Source of the DNA: a virus
Reading direction: 5' to 3' (one strand)
Virus record (IMG/VR): IMGVR_UViG_3300023440_000007
Span: 1 to 61,254 of that record
Length of the DNA stretch: 61,254 nt
Each line of letters opens with the position of its first letter. The stretch's first letter is position 1. The translations under genes and the position numbers were made by a program. The notes beneath the pieces are model-generated. The model did no database searches. It was not told the DNA's origin and was given only the letters and a program-made list of their open reading frames with translations. This document shows, in pieces, positions 13,053 through 20,744 of this stretch.

Positions 13053-13601
13053 TCAGGCAGCCGCGTCGCTGGCCTGCTCGTTAACGAGCACCGGCACCGG
13101 CGGTGTGGACTCGGCCTTGGGCTTGGCCTCCTCCTTGGGCTTCTCCTTGGGCGTAATGGCGTCGACCAGGGCCTCATAAAAGCCCATGAACGCCTGCTTC
13201 CTAGCCGCCTCGAAGTTGGCCCGGAAGCTGGTAGCCTCGCCCTGGAACTTCTTGCGCCCCACCTTCAGCGCCCCGTCACTGCCGATGGACACGGCGTAAC
13301 GCTTGGCAAACTGAAGCGCCTTGCGCGTGTGGGTGGGATGGACCAGCGCCACGAAGCAGTTCTTGTAGTGCCAGGACAAGCCCCACCTGTCGCGCGGGAC
13401 GCTGCGCTTGCTGAACGCCTGGTTCAGCTCCCCCACGGTCTTGCCGGGGTTGTGGGTAATCACGTCCCACTTGACCGGGGCCGTGTCCCCACGGGGATTG
13501 TAACCCTCTCCCACCAGGGGGATGGCCACCGCGCAGCCCGCGTTGAGCATGCCACGGTAGCTGTTCTTCAACTCGCTGGCCTTGTAATAGGTATCACGCA
13601 T
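13053..13601 (-). CDS. Cassette 8 hypothetical protein with Pro/Lys/Glu-rich tail
   Basis: 182 aa. The first 130 residues look folded (NSYRGMLNAGCAVAIPLVGE, RWGLSWHYKNCFVALVHPTH). They are followed by a low-complexity hinge, PKEKPKEEAKPKAESTPPVP, and an Ala-rich end. Not recognised. The leader is the least conserved of the set, with GGAGGAAACA before ATG and no AAUGGU loop. Confidence 0.74.
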   Translation of the reverse strand: MRDTYYKASELKNSYRGMLNAGCAVAIPLVGEGYNPRGDTAPVKWDVITHNPGKTVGELNQAFSKRSVPRDRWGLSWHYKNCFVALVHPTHTRKALQFAKRYAVSIGSDGALKVGRKKFQGEATSFRANFEAARKQAFMGFYEALVDAITPKEKPKEEAKPKAESTPPVPVLVNEQASDAAA

Positions 13602-14330
13602 TGTTTCCTCCTTTGCTGCTAGATGCGCGGCACTAACTGCACCGCCCTATGGTTTGCAGCATGGCAGGGTTGATTGTCAGTTGCAAATCTAAAATGGCTG
13701 CATTTTTGTGAGGTGGGACGGCTCATCAACCTTGAGTCAAACCGCTATTCGAGTTATCTTCATCGTAGAGGAAGAACACAGCCCTATATATTATATAAAG
13801 TGCGCCAATTCGTCAAAGCTGAGTCATTGGCCTATTCGAGTTATCCTCATCAAAGAGGACTCAAAGCCCTATTCGAGTTATCTTCTTCAATGAAGAACGT
13901 ACTCGTTTTGTTTCGGATCATCTTTTTTGATGATACCGCATCCTCATCATGATGAGGATCTATGGGAATGACACCCGACATTACGCTAGAGTATGAGCTT
14001 GCATATGAGCTGGATTGATTCAAAATATCTTCATTTTGAAGATGAACATGACGGTTTTTTGTCATTTTTCGGATTCACAAACTTCATCCAGCTAAGTCAT
14101 TGTAAAACAACAAAACACGATCGCGTGTCTCAAGCGGGGCAGACGTCGTTTTTGGACCGTGTTTCATCTTCATCCATGACGCTTTTGAATCATAAAATCT
14201 TCCTCATGAAGAAGACATTCCACACTTGAACCGGAATCCATGGAATGATGCCAGAGGTTTTGTATGAAAGTGAGCTAATATGACCGCTGGATGAGCCTGT
14301 ACACTCCCATACTTTAGACCCAAAAAAGAC
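13602..14330 (-). other. Upstream region of cassette 8
   Basis: No gene. TTCGAGTTATC boxes at 13748, 13835 and 13872; hairpin ATCATCttttttGATGAT near 13917-13934; a perfect 20-bp palindrome ATCCTCATCATGATGAGGAT at 13940-13959; GCTGGAT repeats at 13996-14022 and 14272-14300. The short open frames here are not supported. Confidence 0.55.
13748..13900. repeat. Three TTCGAGTTATC boxes with hairpins
   Basis: Boxes at 13748-13758, 13835-13845 and 13872-13882. Each is followed by a different short hairpin (TCATCGTAGAGGA, CTCATCAAAGAGG, CTTCTTCAATGAAG), so the box is constant while the stem changes. Confidence 0.65.
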
Positions 14331-14336
14331 TTGCAT

Positions 14337-14365
14337 GTGAAATTCCACCATGTAAGGGTTATAAT
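14337..14365 (+). promoter_or_regulatory. Sigma70-type promoter for the 14.4-kb structured RNA
   Basis: Consensus -10 TATAAT (14360-14365), 17-nt spacer, -35 candidate GTGAAA (14337-14342). Transcription would begin near 14372, at the start of the folded region. Confidence 0.6.
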
Positions 14366-14371
14366 GCTGGC

Positions 14372-14785
14372 GCGGCATATGCGTCAGGGCCTAAAAGTCA
14401 ATGGTTCCATAGGAGTAACCATTGGCAGGACGACAGGGGTTATGCCCGGCCATAGAGAGCCTAGGGGGCCAGACGGGAGCGGTACTTGCCTTTGAGCAAG
14501 CAGCGCACGTCGCAGGGTAGCGGAAGCCTACAGCGAGGCGCACAACGTGGTCTGCGCCGGTAGAGCTGGATATGACCGCTAAGGAAAATTCCCTGGGTGG
14601 AATTCCCAGGGCCAGGGGCTGAGTAGCTGATATAGTGAAACCCCTGCGAGGACTGCGGAATACTCTGGTTTTACTCGGTATGCAGCAAGCCGGACGGTGT
14701 GATGAGCTGTAGGGATACAACCGCCCTGAAGGTCAGAAAAACCTCCTCTTACCATGCAACTTGACAGGGGGTACTGAGTGCTGGC
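14372..14785 (+). ncRNA. Structured RNA of unknown family (about 400 nt)
   Basis: Gene-free, compact and rich in stems. Examples are CAATGGTT..AACCATTG (8 bp), CTTGC..GCAAG, CCCTGGG..CCCAGGG (7 bp) and CAGGGG..CCCCTG. It follows a consensus promoter and leads directly into ORF 14855-15196. It does not show the hallmarks I know for tmRNA, RNase P RNA or group II domain V. A mobile-element guide RNA, a group I intron relic or a new phage RNA remain possible. Confidence 0.6.
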
Positions 14786-14854
14786 GTGATGCGGTACTGT
14801 AAGTATCCCCTTGCTTTATCCATTTATGGACCAACCAGTAGAGGACGTGATGAA

Positions 14855-15196
14855 ATGACCAGTACATGGAGAACAATGCAAGGACTGAACACATACGGTG
14901 GTGGGTACAGCCTGAGAAAGAAACACAGGGCTGATCGCTGGTTCAAAGGGAAAGCCGGTGATGAAATAACCGCCAAGATGTGCCGTAAAAAGAGCAAAAC
15001 CTACAAAATAAGGAGTGGCCCAAGTCCTTGGACGCCAGGGGAAACTCTGGAACACTACCCTGAAATACATCCTTGGCATGTGAAAAACGCTGAGGCGCTA
15101 ATAGCGAAAATCAACCTATACTGGGAAAGCAAAGGGCTGCCGACCAAAGTAAACATCACCAATGAAATGAGAAAGAAATACGGACCCAAACAATAA
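14855..15196 (+). CDS. Hypothetical basic protein downstream of the structured RNA
   Basis: 113 aa from the ATG at 14855 (GAGGACGTGATGAA before it); an upstream in-frame ATG at 14786 would give 136 aa. The sequence is basic and Trp-rich: RADRWFKGKAGDEITAKMCR, then a WTPGETLEHYPEIHPWHVKN segment and a helical end. No nuclease motif (HNH, GIY-YIG, LAGLIDADG) is visible. Its adjacency to the RNA suggests RNA binding (inference). Confidence 0.5.
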   Translation: MTSTWRTMQGLNTYGGGYSLRKKHRADRWFKGKAGDEITAKMCRKKSKTYKIRSGPSPWTPGETLEHYPEIHPWHVKNAEALIAKINLYWESKGLPTKVNITNEMRKKYGPKQ

Positions 15197-15327
15197 AAAA
15201 ATCTGAGTAATACGTTACTGGAAGGAGGGGTTGGGGAGGGAAAATTGAGAGAAGAAGGGGGATAGCATTCAGAGATAGAGAATTTCGAGTTTGACACTTA
15301 CTCCCAATACATGAGAGAAACTGAATC

Positions 15328-15675
15328 ATGGTGAGGATCCTACCGGAAGACATAGAAGACCTATTCCATGAATCATTTGAATTCAGATATTCAAGGGAAG
15401 GTGGAGAATATTGGTGGGACATTTACGAACATGTAACTGACCACCTTGAATGGATAATGAGGAAAGATGAAGTGATGGACTACGAGATGATGGAATTCAT
15501 TCTATACAAAAGAATAGAATATGAATGGGAAGAGAAAGCCATATGGGAGAAGTTGAATGAATCTCTTTGCAGTGGGAATACCTGCGAAGGGAACAGATAC
15601 TGGAAAGAAGTTCTGAAAAGATTTGGGAAATTAGTGAACAAGAAAACTCTCCATCCTGCCTATAGGGAGAAATGA
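15328..15675 (+). CDS. EGYW-family protein with two motif copies
   Basis: 115 aa made of two repeats: FRYSREGGEYWWDIYEHV at about 18-35 and SGNTCEGNRYWKEVLKRF at about 81-98, with a helical linker. One of two double-domain members, indicating internal duplication or gene fusion. Confidence 0.78.
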   Translation: MVRILPEDIEDLFHESFEFRYSREGGEYWWDIYEHVTDHLEWIMRKDEVMDYEMMEFILYKRIEYEWEEKAIWEKLNESLCSGNTCEGNRYWKEVLKRFGKLVNKKTLHPAYREK

Positions 15676-15676
15676 G

Positions 15677-16306
15677 ATGAAGATAGTGAAAAATAAATTC
15701 ATTGTGAACGACGAAGGAAGAGTAATCGGGAAAATCTCAAAAGTCAGATATGAAAACAATAGAGTGACGATCTACAACGTAAAAGGAGAGACGGTGGGTC
15801 ATACGAGTCTAGAGAAACTCTTTGATGTATGTAGAGCTCTAGAGAAAATCGGAGTGTTGGATTCCAATGATCCAAAACTGAATCCAAAATGGGGAATTGT
15901 GAAATACATAGGAGAAAGTCTATACAAACTCGGAGATACTATTGGATACATAAGTCCGAATATGGACGAGATGTTTGAGATTGATGAAGAAAATAAGATC
16001 ATAAAATTCAAACTTTCCTCGATGGAAAAAGAAATCAGAGAGGAAATTCAAGACGAGTTTGAAGGTAAATTCAAGAACTTTTTGAGGCTCTACTTCGACA
16101 AAGAGACTCTGAAACCCATAAAAGGGAATACGGTAAAAAACATCTGTCTGAAAAGCGCATTCGAGAAACAAGTTGAGCTTTACAACAAATCTCTCATTCT
16201 TTCCAGACTTGTAGCAGAGGTCTCACTGATAAGCTTCAAAGAAGCGAATGCCTCACTGGAAGAGGCTCTGTCCAAGTTTGGGTACAAATTCACAATCGAG
16301 TACTGA
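15677..16306 (+). CDS. Hypothetical protein
   Basis: 209 aa. The N-terminal 60 residues look like a small beta barrel (KFIVNDEGRVIGKISKVRYE and VTIYNVKGETVGHTSLEKL). Helices follow, including an acidic EEIQDEFEGKFKNFLRLYFD segment. Not recognised. It begins 1 nt after the stop of the double EGYW protein and is followed at once by a strong AAAGGAGGTGA ribosome site. Confidence 0.75.
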   Translation: MKIVKNKFIVNDEGRVIGKISKVRYENNRVTIYNVKGETVGHTSLEKLFDVCRALEKIGVLDSNDPKLNPKWGIVKYIGESLYKLGDTIGYISPNMDEMFEIDEENKIIKFKLSSMEKEIREEIQDEFEGKFKNFLRLYFDKETLKPIKGNTVKNICLKSAFEKQVELYNKSLILSRLVAEVSLISFKEANASLEEALSKFGYKFTIEY

Positions 16307-16322
16307 AAGGAGGTGAAGACCG

Positions 16323-16529
16323 CTGACACGCAGAATTCTAAAGAAAGCGCTGACGAGCTGCGTCATCGCAATCGCTTCACTTGCGATTAGCATCATCATG
16401 GCGGGCTCGTTCACCTATGGAGCCCTCATGATAGCTGAGGGAAACTTCCTCCTTGGAACAAGCCATCTCCTTCTTGGTTGGTCTATTGCCTTTCTGGTAA
16501 TTGGTCTGATTACAGATTTCAATCTCTGA
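16323..16529 (+). CDS. Two-helix membrane protein with CTG start
   Basis: 68 aa. The only reading that fits the near-perfect ribosome site AAAGGAGGTGA (16306-16316) starts at CTG 16323, 9 nt beyond GGAGG: L/M-TRRILKKALTSCVIAIASLA and so on. Two hydrophobic helices (about residues 12-32 and 45-64) with a basic N-terminus suggest a holin-like or small membrane protein. CTG starts are rare, so an internal ATG at 16398 is the alternative. Confidence 0.55.
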   Translation: MTRRILKKALTSCVIAIASLAISIIMAGSFTYGALMIAEGNFLLGTSHLLLGWSIAFLVIGLITDFNL

Positions 16530-16550
16530 TAAGAAAGGAGGTGAAAACTC

Positions 16551-16697
16551 TTGAAAATCTCTAAGAAAATTCAGAGAAAGCTCGAAGCCAGGCTCAAAGG
16601 CTATAAGATAGCCTGCGAAATCGCAGAAAAGAAGAAGCCTGGATCGAGCAAGGGACTGAGGATTCCTGGATCTAGGAATCCAAGGAAGCAGGCATGA
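16551..16697 (+). CDS. Small basic protein with TTG start
   Basis: 48 aa, LKISKKIQRKLEARLKGYKI then GSSKGLRIPGSRNPRKQA; about a third Lys/Arg. AAAGGAGGTGA (16534-16544) supports the TTG at 16551. ATGA overlap with the following gene. Confidence 0.6.
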   Translation: MKISKKIQRKLEARLKGYKIACEIAEKKKPGSSKGLRIPGSRNPRKQA

Positions 16698-17023
16698 GAA
16701 CGATGGAGCCTTACGAAGAAAGACTCATTGAATTGAAAGCCGTAGAAGCGCTGATACGAGCTCTGAAGTCTATGTCTGAGACGGAAGAGGAGCGTCTGGC
16801 GCATTCAGCGGCTTTGAAGAAGCTCAAGAGAGTTCAGAGAAAAGTTGGGATCTCTGGATCTCTCTTTGGGTTCCTTTCCAATTTCAAAATTTCAAAATTG
16901 GGAAGGAATGCGCTGCTTCTAATAAAGCGAGTAAGGATGGCGGTCAATGTCTACAAATTCTATCGGCATTACTCAATGCCGAGGAAAGCATCGGCCGTAT
17001 TGAAGACCTTACTCGCATTGTAG
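16694..17023 (+). CDS. Hypothetical helical basic protein
   Basis: 109 aa; long predicted helices (EERLIELKAVEALIRALKSM), then a basic amphipathic stretch (ISKLGRNALLLIKRVRMAVN). Not recognised. Coupled to the basic 48-aa protein and followed by another strong ribosome site, so 16.3-17.35 kb is one small operon. Confidence 0.7.
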   Translation: MRTMEPYEERLIELKAVEALIRALKSMSETEEERLAHSAALKKLKRVQRKVGISGSLFGFLSNFKISKLGRNALLLIKRVRMAVNVYKFYRHYSMPRKASAVLKTLLAL

Positions 17024-17061
17024 AAGCTCTAAACTTTCTGATAGAAAGGAGGTGATAGTAA

Positions 17062-17346
17062 ATGGCCGAGAAGAAAGTGAAGAAGATCCCTCTGGACAAG
17101 CTTCCCAAGGCCAAGGTCGGATTGAACTACAAGCCGCATATGGACGACAGACGCGGTCTGTATCGCGGCGTCAATCAGGAAGCTCTGGCGAAGCTGATCG
17201 AGATTCTCGAAGATACCGACTTCTCTGACGCTCCAGAGCCTGAGGAGTTCTGGGAAGAGGTGATCGCCAGGCTGAAGAAAATTCAACGGGATACCAAGCT
17301 CGTTCTCACCACCCTGAAAATTCAGGGTAAATTGGAAGGAGACTGA
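17062..17346 (+). CDS. Hypothetical protein, possible distant EGYW relative
   Basis: 94 aa; Lys-rich start (MAEKKVKKIPLDKLPKAKV). A segment APEPEEFWEEVIARLKKI is aligned like the EGYW motif (E-F-W-E-E-V-x-x-R-L for E-Y-W-x-E-V-x-x-R-I) but lacks EG. Ribosome site AAAGGAGGTGATAGTAA precedes the ATG. Confidence 0.72.
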   Translation: MAEKKVKKIPLDKLPKAKVGLNYKPHMDDRRGLYRGVNQEALAKLIEILEDTDFSDAPEPEEFWEEVIARLKKIQRDTKLVLTTLKIQGKLEGD

Positions 17347-17354
17347 GCGTCACT

Positions 17355-17388
17355 TTTGGGGGTGCGGACGCTTTCGCACTCCCAGTTT
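17355..17388 (+). terminator. Intrinsic terminator
   Basis: GGGGGTGCG / CGCACTCCC stem with loop GACGCTTT, then AGTTTTATG. Ends the 16.3-17.35 kb unit. Confidence 0.72.
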
Positions 17389-17389
17389 T

Positions 17390-17680
17390 ATGGATTTGAT
17401 AGAAATGAGTGATAATCTCATAGACTACCTGTTCGGTAAAACGAGCATAAAAGAAGAGATAGATAAGAAAAGACTGATGTGGAAAAACTTTCTTGACCAT
17501 ACCGAGACGGAAAACAAGAGAGAGGTCTGGAAGAACCTTCTGTCTAGAAGCGAGGAAGAGGTCACGCTGTTGACCTGCTTCGACCTTCTATACCCGAGCC
17601 TATTCCTTAAATCAAGAGAAGGATATGAGTATTGGGATTGCGTAGAAACGAGATTGATGAACTCTCTTGACCTCTCTTAG
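17390..17680 (+). CDS. EGYW-family small protein
   Basis: 96 aa; unusually long helical N-terminus with two repeats of a W-K-N-[F/L]-L segment (MWKNFLDHTETENKREVWKN), then LFLKSREGYEYWDCVETRLM. The ATG sits in the tail of the terminator. Confidence 0.72.
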   Translation: MDLIEMSDNLIDYLFGKTSIKEEIDKKRLMWKNFLDHTETENKREVWKNLLSRSEEEVTLLTCFDLLYPSLFLKSREGYEYWDCVETRLMNSLDLS

Positions 17681-17753
17681 AGTAAGTCTAAGATTGGATG
17701 AATTCAAAAATACTCCGTTTTATGAATTTCATGGAGTTTTAGGAGAACAAGAC

Positions 17754-17924
17754 ATGAAAAGGTATGAGATGATAGAACTCATGGCGCTAAGAATAGCGCC
17801 TTATTCTCTCCTTCAGGAAGGCTACGAATACTGGTACGAAGTCTCAAGGAGAGTAAGACGTCTATATGAGTTGAAGGAGAACAATCGTGAAAGTGTACAG
17901 AATTCAGAGGAAGCCTCTGACTGA
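17754..17924 (+). CDS. EGYW-family small protein
   Basis: 56 aa from ATG 17754 (AGGAGAACAAGAC before it); the open frame extends back to 17667 without a good site. Motif SLLQEGYEYWYEVSRRVRRL. Confidence 0.7.
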   Translation: MKRYEMIELMALRIAPYSLLQEGYEYWYEVSRRVRRLYELKENNRESVQNSEEASD

Positions 17925-18378
17925 GAAACAGATAAATGAGCTTCCCTCTGTTATAAGGATGAAGCTCAAAAGAACCAGGAACTCTAGAAAGATCCTGAAA
18001 GTCAGATGCCTGTACATCAACTATCAGCCGGTTCTCTATTATCAGAGAGACATGGGCTGCATCAGAGCAGTTGACATGGTCGGGAGCGCTGATACGTTCT
18101 ATGCAGGAAGAAACAGAGATACCATCCATACTTCTGACCAGGAAGTGATCGATCTGATCAATAAAGAAAGAATCCTGGTTTCCATTGACGATCAGCTTAG
18201 AGCGCTAATACGCAGATGTCTTTCTAGCCTGATCAATTCTGCAATACGCAAAGCCATGATCGTACGGCTTTCGTATTCATCCGGCAATGAAATCTGTAGA
18301 AAGATTCTGCAGAGACTGGCAGAAGACGCAGGATGCAGTGATCGGGAGATAGAATCTCTAAAATATCTGGAATTCTGA
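17887..18378 (+). CDS. Hypothetical protein
   Basis: 163 aa with GTG start (GAAGGAGAACAATC before it), overlapping the previous gene by 38 nt. Basic N-terminal half (KLKRTRNSRKILKVRCLYIN). The second half includes ALIRRCLSSLINSAIRKAMI and an acidic, helical end (LAEDAGCSDREIESLKYLEF). Not recognised. Confidence 0.7.
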   Translation: MKVYRIQRKPLTEKQINELPSVIRMKLKRTRNSRKILKVRCLYINYQPVLYYQRDMGCIRAVDMVGSADTFYAGRNRDTIHTSDQEVIDLINKERILVSIDDQLRALIRRCLSSLINSAIRKAMIVRLSYSSGNEICRKILQRLAEDAGCSDREIESLKYLEF

Positions 18379-18390
18379 GGAGAACTGCAC

Positions 18391-18576
18391 ATGTTCAAGC
18401 TGAAAAACGAAGAAGAGATAGTCAAATTATGGAAAGAACAGTTCAATAGTGGATATCGCTCTCCCATTATGGAAAGGGAGAGGGAGAAAATCTATGAAGA
18501 ATTCTGTGAGAGGATCCTGAGTATTCTGAGATCTGATCCTACTTTGTCAAAGAGCTCAGATACTGATCCAAGGTAA
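18391..18576 (+). CDS. Hypothetical small protein, possible degenerate EGYW relative
   Basis: 61 aa. Order WKEQFNSGYRSPIMEREREK then IYEEFCERILSIL resembles the F-x-x-x-x-E-x-x-x-x-E-x-x-x-R-I spacing of the family, but the EG and YW residues are absent. GAGGAGAACTGCAC precedes the ATG. Its end overlaps the convergent gene by 38 nt. Confidence 0.6.
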   Translation: MFKLKNEEEIVKLWKEQFNSGYRSPIMEREREKIYEEFCERILSILRSDPTLSKSSDTDPR

Positions 18577-19015
18577 TCGTGTTAGAGTCTTTCATGACTC
18601 TCTCCATGCCCATTATCTTGAGTAACATCGCCAAAGACCTAGAGACGACTATATAACGCTCAAACGTTTCCCTATCGTCGCTTCCTCGTGCAATCTCAAT
18701 TTCCAGGTCCTGCGCAAGAGTCGCAAGACCGGCACATCGTTTGGCGATTTCTCTCTGAGCAGTCGTAACGTAGTCCATACCGCCAAGATCTGATATGAAC
18801 TGCTCATAAATCGAGGTCATTGTTCTGACTCGTGGATCGTTGGCGCTCAATCCATCGAGCCACTTCCCAGTTCTTGGATTGTATCTTACAAGATCCCTGG
18901 CCTTTGTCTTAAGGACCTTCTTGAGGAACTTCTTATCAGACTTCCTTCTTTTGTAGATTTCTTTAGTGGCAGAAGACATTGCCTTCTGCAAAGAATCTGA
19001 AATGCGCTCAGTCAT
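18539..19015 (-). CDS. Hypothetical protein (STAQR-like)
   Basis: 158 aa, Lys/Arg-rich start (ATKEIYKRRKSDKKFLKKVL), then RVRTMTSIYEQFISDLGGMD and TTAQREIAKRCAGLATLA. The pair L-G-G and T-A-Q-R-x-x-x-x-R resembles helical proteins found in phages and mobile elements, of unknown role. AGGGAG ribosome site. The only leftward gene in this region; a GCTGGAT-type repeat covers its start region. Confidence 0.68.
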   Translation of the reverse strand: MTERISDSLQKAMSSATKEIYKRRKSDKKFLKKVLKTKARDLVRYNPRTGKWLDGLSANDPRVRTMTSIYEQFISDLGGMDYVTTAQREIAKRCAGLATLAQDLEIEIARGSDDRETFERYIVVSRSLAMLLKIMGMERVMKDSNTITLDQYLSSLTK

Positions 19016-19024
19016 GTGAACTCC

Positions 19025-19052
19025 CTAATATGACAGCTGGATGAAATTGTAC
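19025..19052. promoter_or_regulatory. GCTGGAT-type repeat in a divergent intergenic region
   Basis: CTAATATGACAGCTGGATGA followed by AATTGTAC, the same pattern as 14272-14300 and as the cassette island repeats. It links the island to the regulation of the rest of the genome. Confidence 0.45.
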
Positions 19053-19250
19053 ATGTCAAAGAAACTAAAGAAAAGACTTTTGCCTGACGAGACTGTCACA
19101 GCATCGATATTGATAGACATATCGCTCTCATTATCTCTTACAAGAGAGGGCGAGGAGTACTGGAGAGAAGTCAAAGATAAGATATTCGACAACAATGAAT
19201 TGAGTTTGCCTATGTCTGAAGTATTAATGCTTGCATTGGGAGAACAGTAA
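19041..19250 (+). CDS. EGYW-family small protein
   Basis: 69 aa (65 from the second ATG at 19053); LSLSLTREGEEYWREVKDKI after an all-hydrophobic TASILIDISLSL strand. Confidence 0.74.
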   Translation: MKLYMSKKLKKRLLPDETVTASILIDISLSLSLTREGEEYWREVKDKIFDNNELSLPMSEVLMLALGEQ

Positions 19251-19291
19251 GACGGACAAAGATCCATCCTAAGAAACTCTCAGAATGGAGA

Positions 19292-19561
19292 ATGATATTG
19301 AATAGGTCGGGAAGGATGAATTATAAAGAACTGAGAGAAAGATATTCTGAGAAGGCTCTAAAGCAATGCTTCTCAAGCCCGATGAGGGTTGGGCATCTGC
19401 TGATTGAGGCATTCAAGCTTGACGTTTCAAGAGAAGGGCTCAGATACTGGTATGAAGTAGACAGCCGAATTCCCAATAAAGAACAAGCTCTGAGCGTAGA
19501 TGAAGAGTACAAAATCCTGAGTGAGATAGGCGGATACTTGGAGAAGAAGTATATCAGGTGA
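19292..19561 (+). CDS. EGYW-family small protein
   Basis: 89 aa (alternative ATG at 19316); FKLDVSREGLRYWYEVDSRI followed by a 30-residue helical tail, longer than usual. Confidence 0.74.
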   Translation: MILNRSGRMNYKELRERYSEKALKQCFSSPMRVGHLLIEAFKLDVSREGLRYWYEVDSRIPNKEQALSVDEEYKILSEIGGYLEKKYIR

Positions 19562-19563
19562 AT

Positions 19564-19596
19564 ATCTCACTGGTCTTTTTGTGAGAGACCAGTGAG
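19564..19596 (+). terminator. Long hairpin after the 19.3-kb gene
   Basis: 12-bp stem TCTCACTGGTCT / AGACCAGTGAGA with loop TTTTTGTGAG. No U-tract follows, so it may be a processing or stability element. Confidence 0.5.
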
Positions 19597-19646
19597 ATGT
19601 CCACTGATGGGCATCATATAGAACTTCTACATGGAAGGAGGAGACA

Positions 19647-20660
19647 ATGAGACCAAGTGATGCCAAGGAAGTCCTCAAGGCCATGTTCCGCATGAGGCGT
19701 CCGATCCTGCTGTCCGGGATGCCCGGCGTCGGCAAGACATCCATTGTCGTGCAGGCGTGTGAGAGCATCGGCATGAAGTATGTTCTGTTCCACCCGGCAG
19801 TCAGCGAGCCGACTGACTTCAAGGGCTATCCGTTCGTTGTGGATGGCCAGGCGCTGTTCCTGCCGTTCGGGGATCTTAAGATCCTGCTGGACGCGCAGGA
19901 GCCGATTGTGGCGTTTATGGACGACTTCGGACAGGGACCCGCTTCCACTCAGGCTGCCATCATGCAGCTGCTTGGGAGCCGACGGCTGAACGATCACGTT
20001 ATCAGCGACAACGTGACGTTCGTACTCGCCACCAATCGCAAGCAGGACAAGGCCAATGTGAGAGGCATCCTGGAGCCGGTGAAGTCCAGATGCATCACCA
20101 TCATCGAAGTGACGCCCAATCTGGACGATTGGTGTGAATGGATGATCAAGAACAACAAGTCTCCAGAGGTCGTCGCGTTTATCCGCTGGAGGCCTGAGTT
20201 CTTGGAGAAGTTCAAGCCCACCAACGACATGACCAATTCTCCATGTCCGCGCACGTTGGCGAACGCGGCGGACTTGGTCGCAAATCCGGACATCCCGAGG
20301 AACTGCTTGTTCGAAGTCCTCGCTGGCGCTGCCGGTGAGGCCTTCGCAGCGGAATTCACGGGATTTCTGAAGGTCTATCAGAACTTGCCGGATCTGGACA
20401 AGATGCTTCTGATGCCGGACCAGGCGCATATTCCCACTGACGAGGTCGGCGTGTTGTATGCCATCGCCGTCGGCTTGGGAGTGAGGGCTAACAAGAGGAA
20501 CTTCAAGAATTACACGAAGCTCCTCAGCAAGATGCCTGACGAGATGGCCGTCACATCCATCAGGACTGCCGTTTCCAAGACTCCTGACTTGGTTGAAACC
20601 AAGGAATACATGGAGGGATGGGGAAGGCAGTTCGCTGAGAAGATGTACTCTGACGACTGA
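19647..20660 (+). CDS. MoxR-type AAA+ ATPase
   Basis: 337 aa. Walker A GMPGVGKTS at about 24-32, Walker B PIVAFMDDFG at about 86-95, sensor 1 LATNRKQD at about 127-134. The short P-loop region and TDFKGYPF segment match MoxR-group ATPases, which act as chaperones with VWA-domain partners. Here the VWA partner is at 22196-23476, with a helical protein in between, giving a complete phage MoxR-VWA module of unknown substrate. AAGGAGGAGACA ribosome site. Higher GC than the EGYW genes around it. Confidence 0.85.
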   Translation: MRPSDAKEVLKAMFRMRRPILLSGMPGVGKTSIVVQACESIGMKYVLFHPAVSEPTDFKGYPFVVDGQALFLPFGDLKILLDAQEPIVAFMDDFGQGPASTQAAIMQLLGSRRLNDHVISDNVTFVLATNRKQDKANVRGILEPVKSRCITIIEVTPNLDDWCEWMIKNNKSPEVVAFIRWRPEFLEKFKPTNDMTNSPCPRTLANAADLVANPDIPRNCLFEVLAGAAGEAFAAEFTGFLKVYQNLPDLDKMLLMPDQAHIPTDEVGVLYAIAVGLGVRANKRNFKNYTKLLSKMPDEMAVTSIRTAVSKTPDLVETKEYMEGWGRQFAEKMYSDD

Positions 20661-20744
20661 CATCTCGCTACAGCGCAGGGGAGCCAGCCAGTCTGGCTCC
20701 CTCACGGTGCAGCGAGAATGCGCCGAACAGAAAAGGAGGTAACA

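Noticed and set aside
9538-13900. Possible CRISPR array from repeated TTCGAGTTATC units
   Set aside because: Copies occur in both orientations, spacing is irregular, and they are tied to 5' UTRs; there are no uniform spacers.
14372-14785. tmRNA, RNase P RNA, group II intron or IscB guide RNA
   Set aside because: None of the conserved cores I know is visible and the adjacent ORF has no IscB, TnpB or reverse transcriptase motif; left as unknown.
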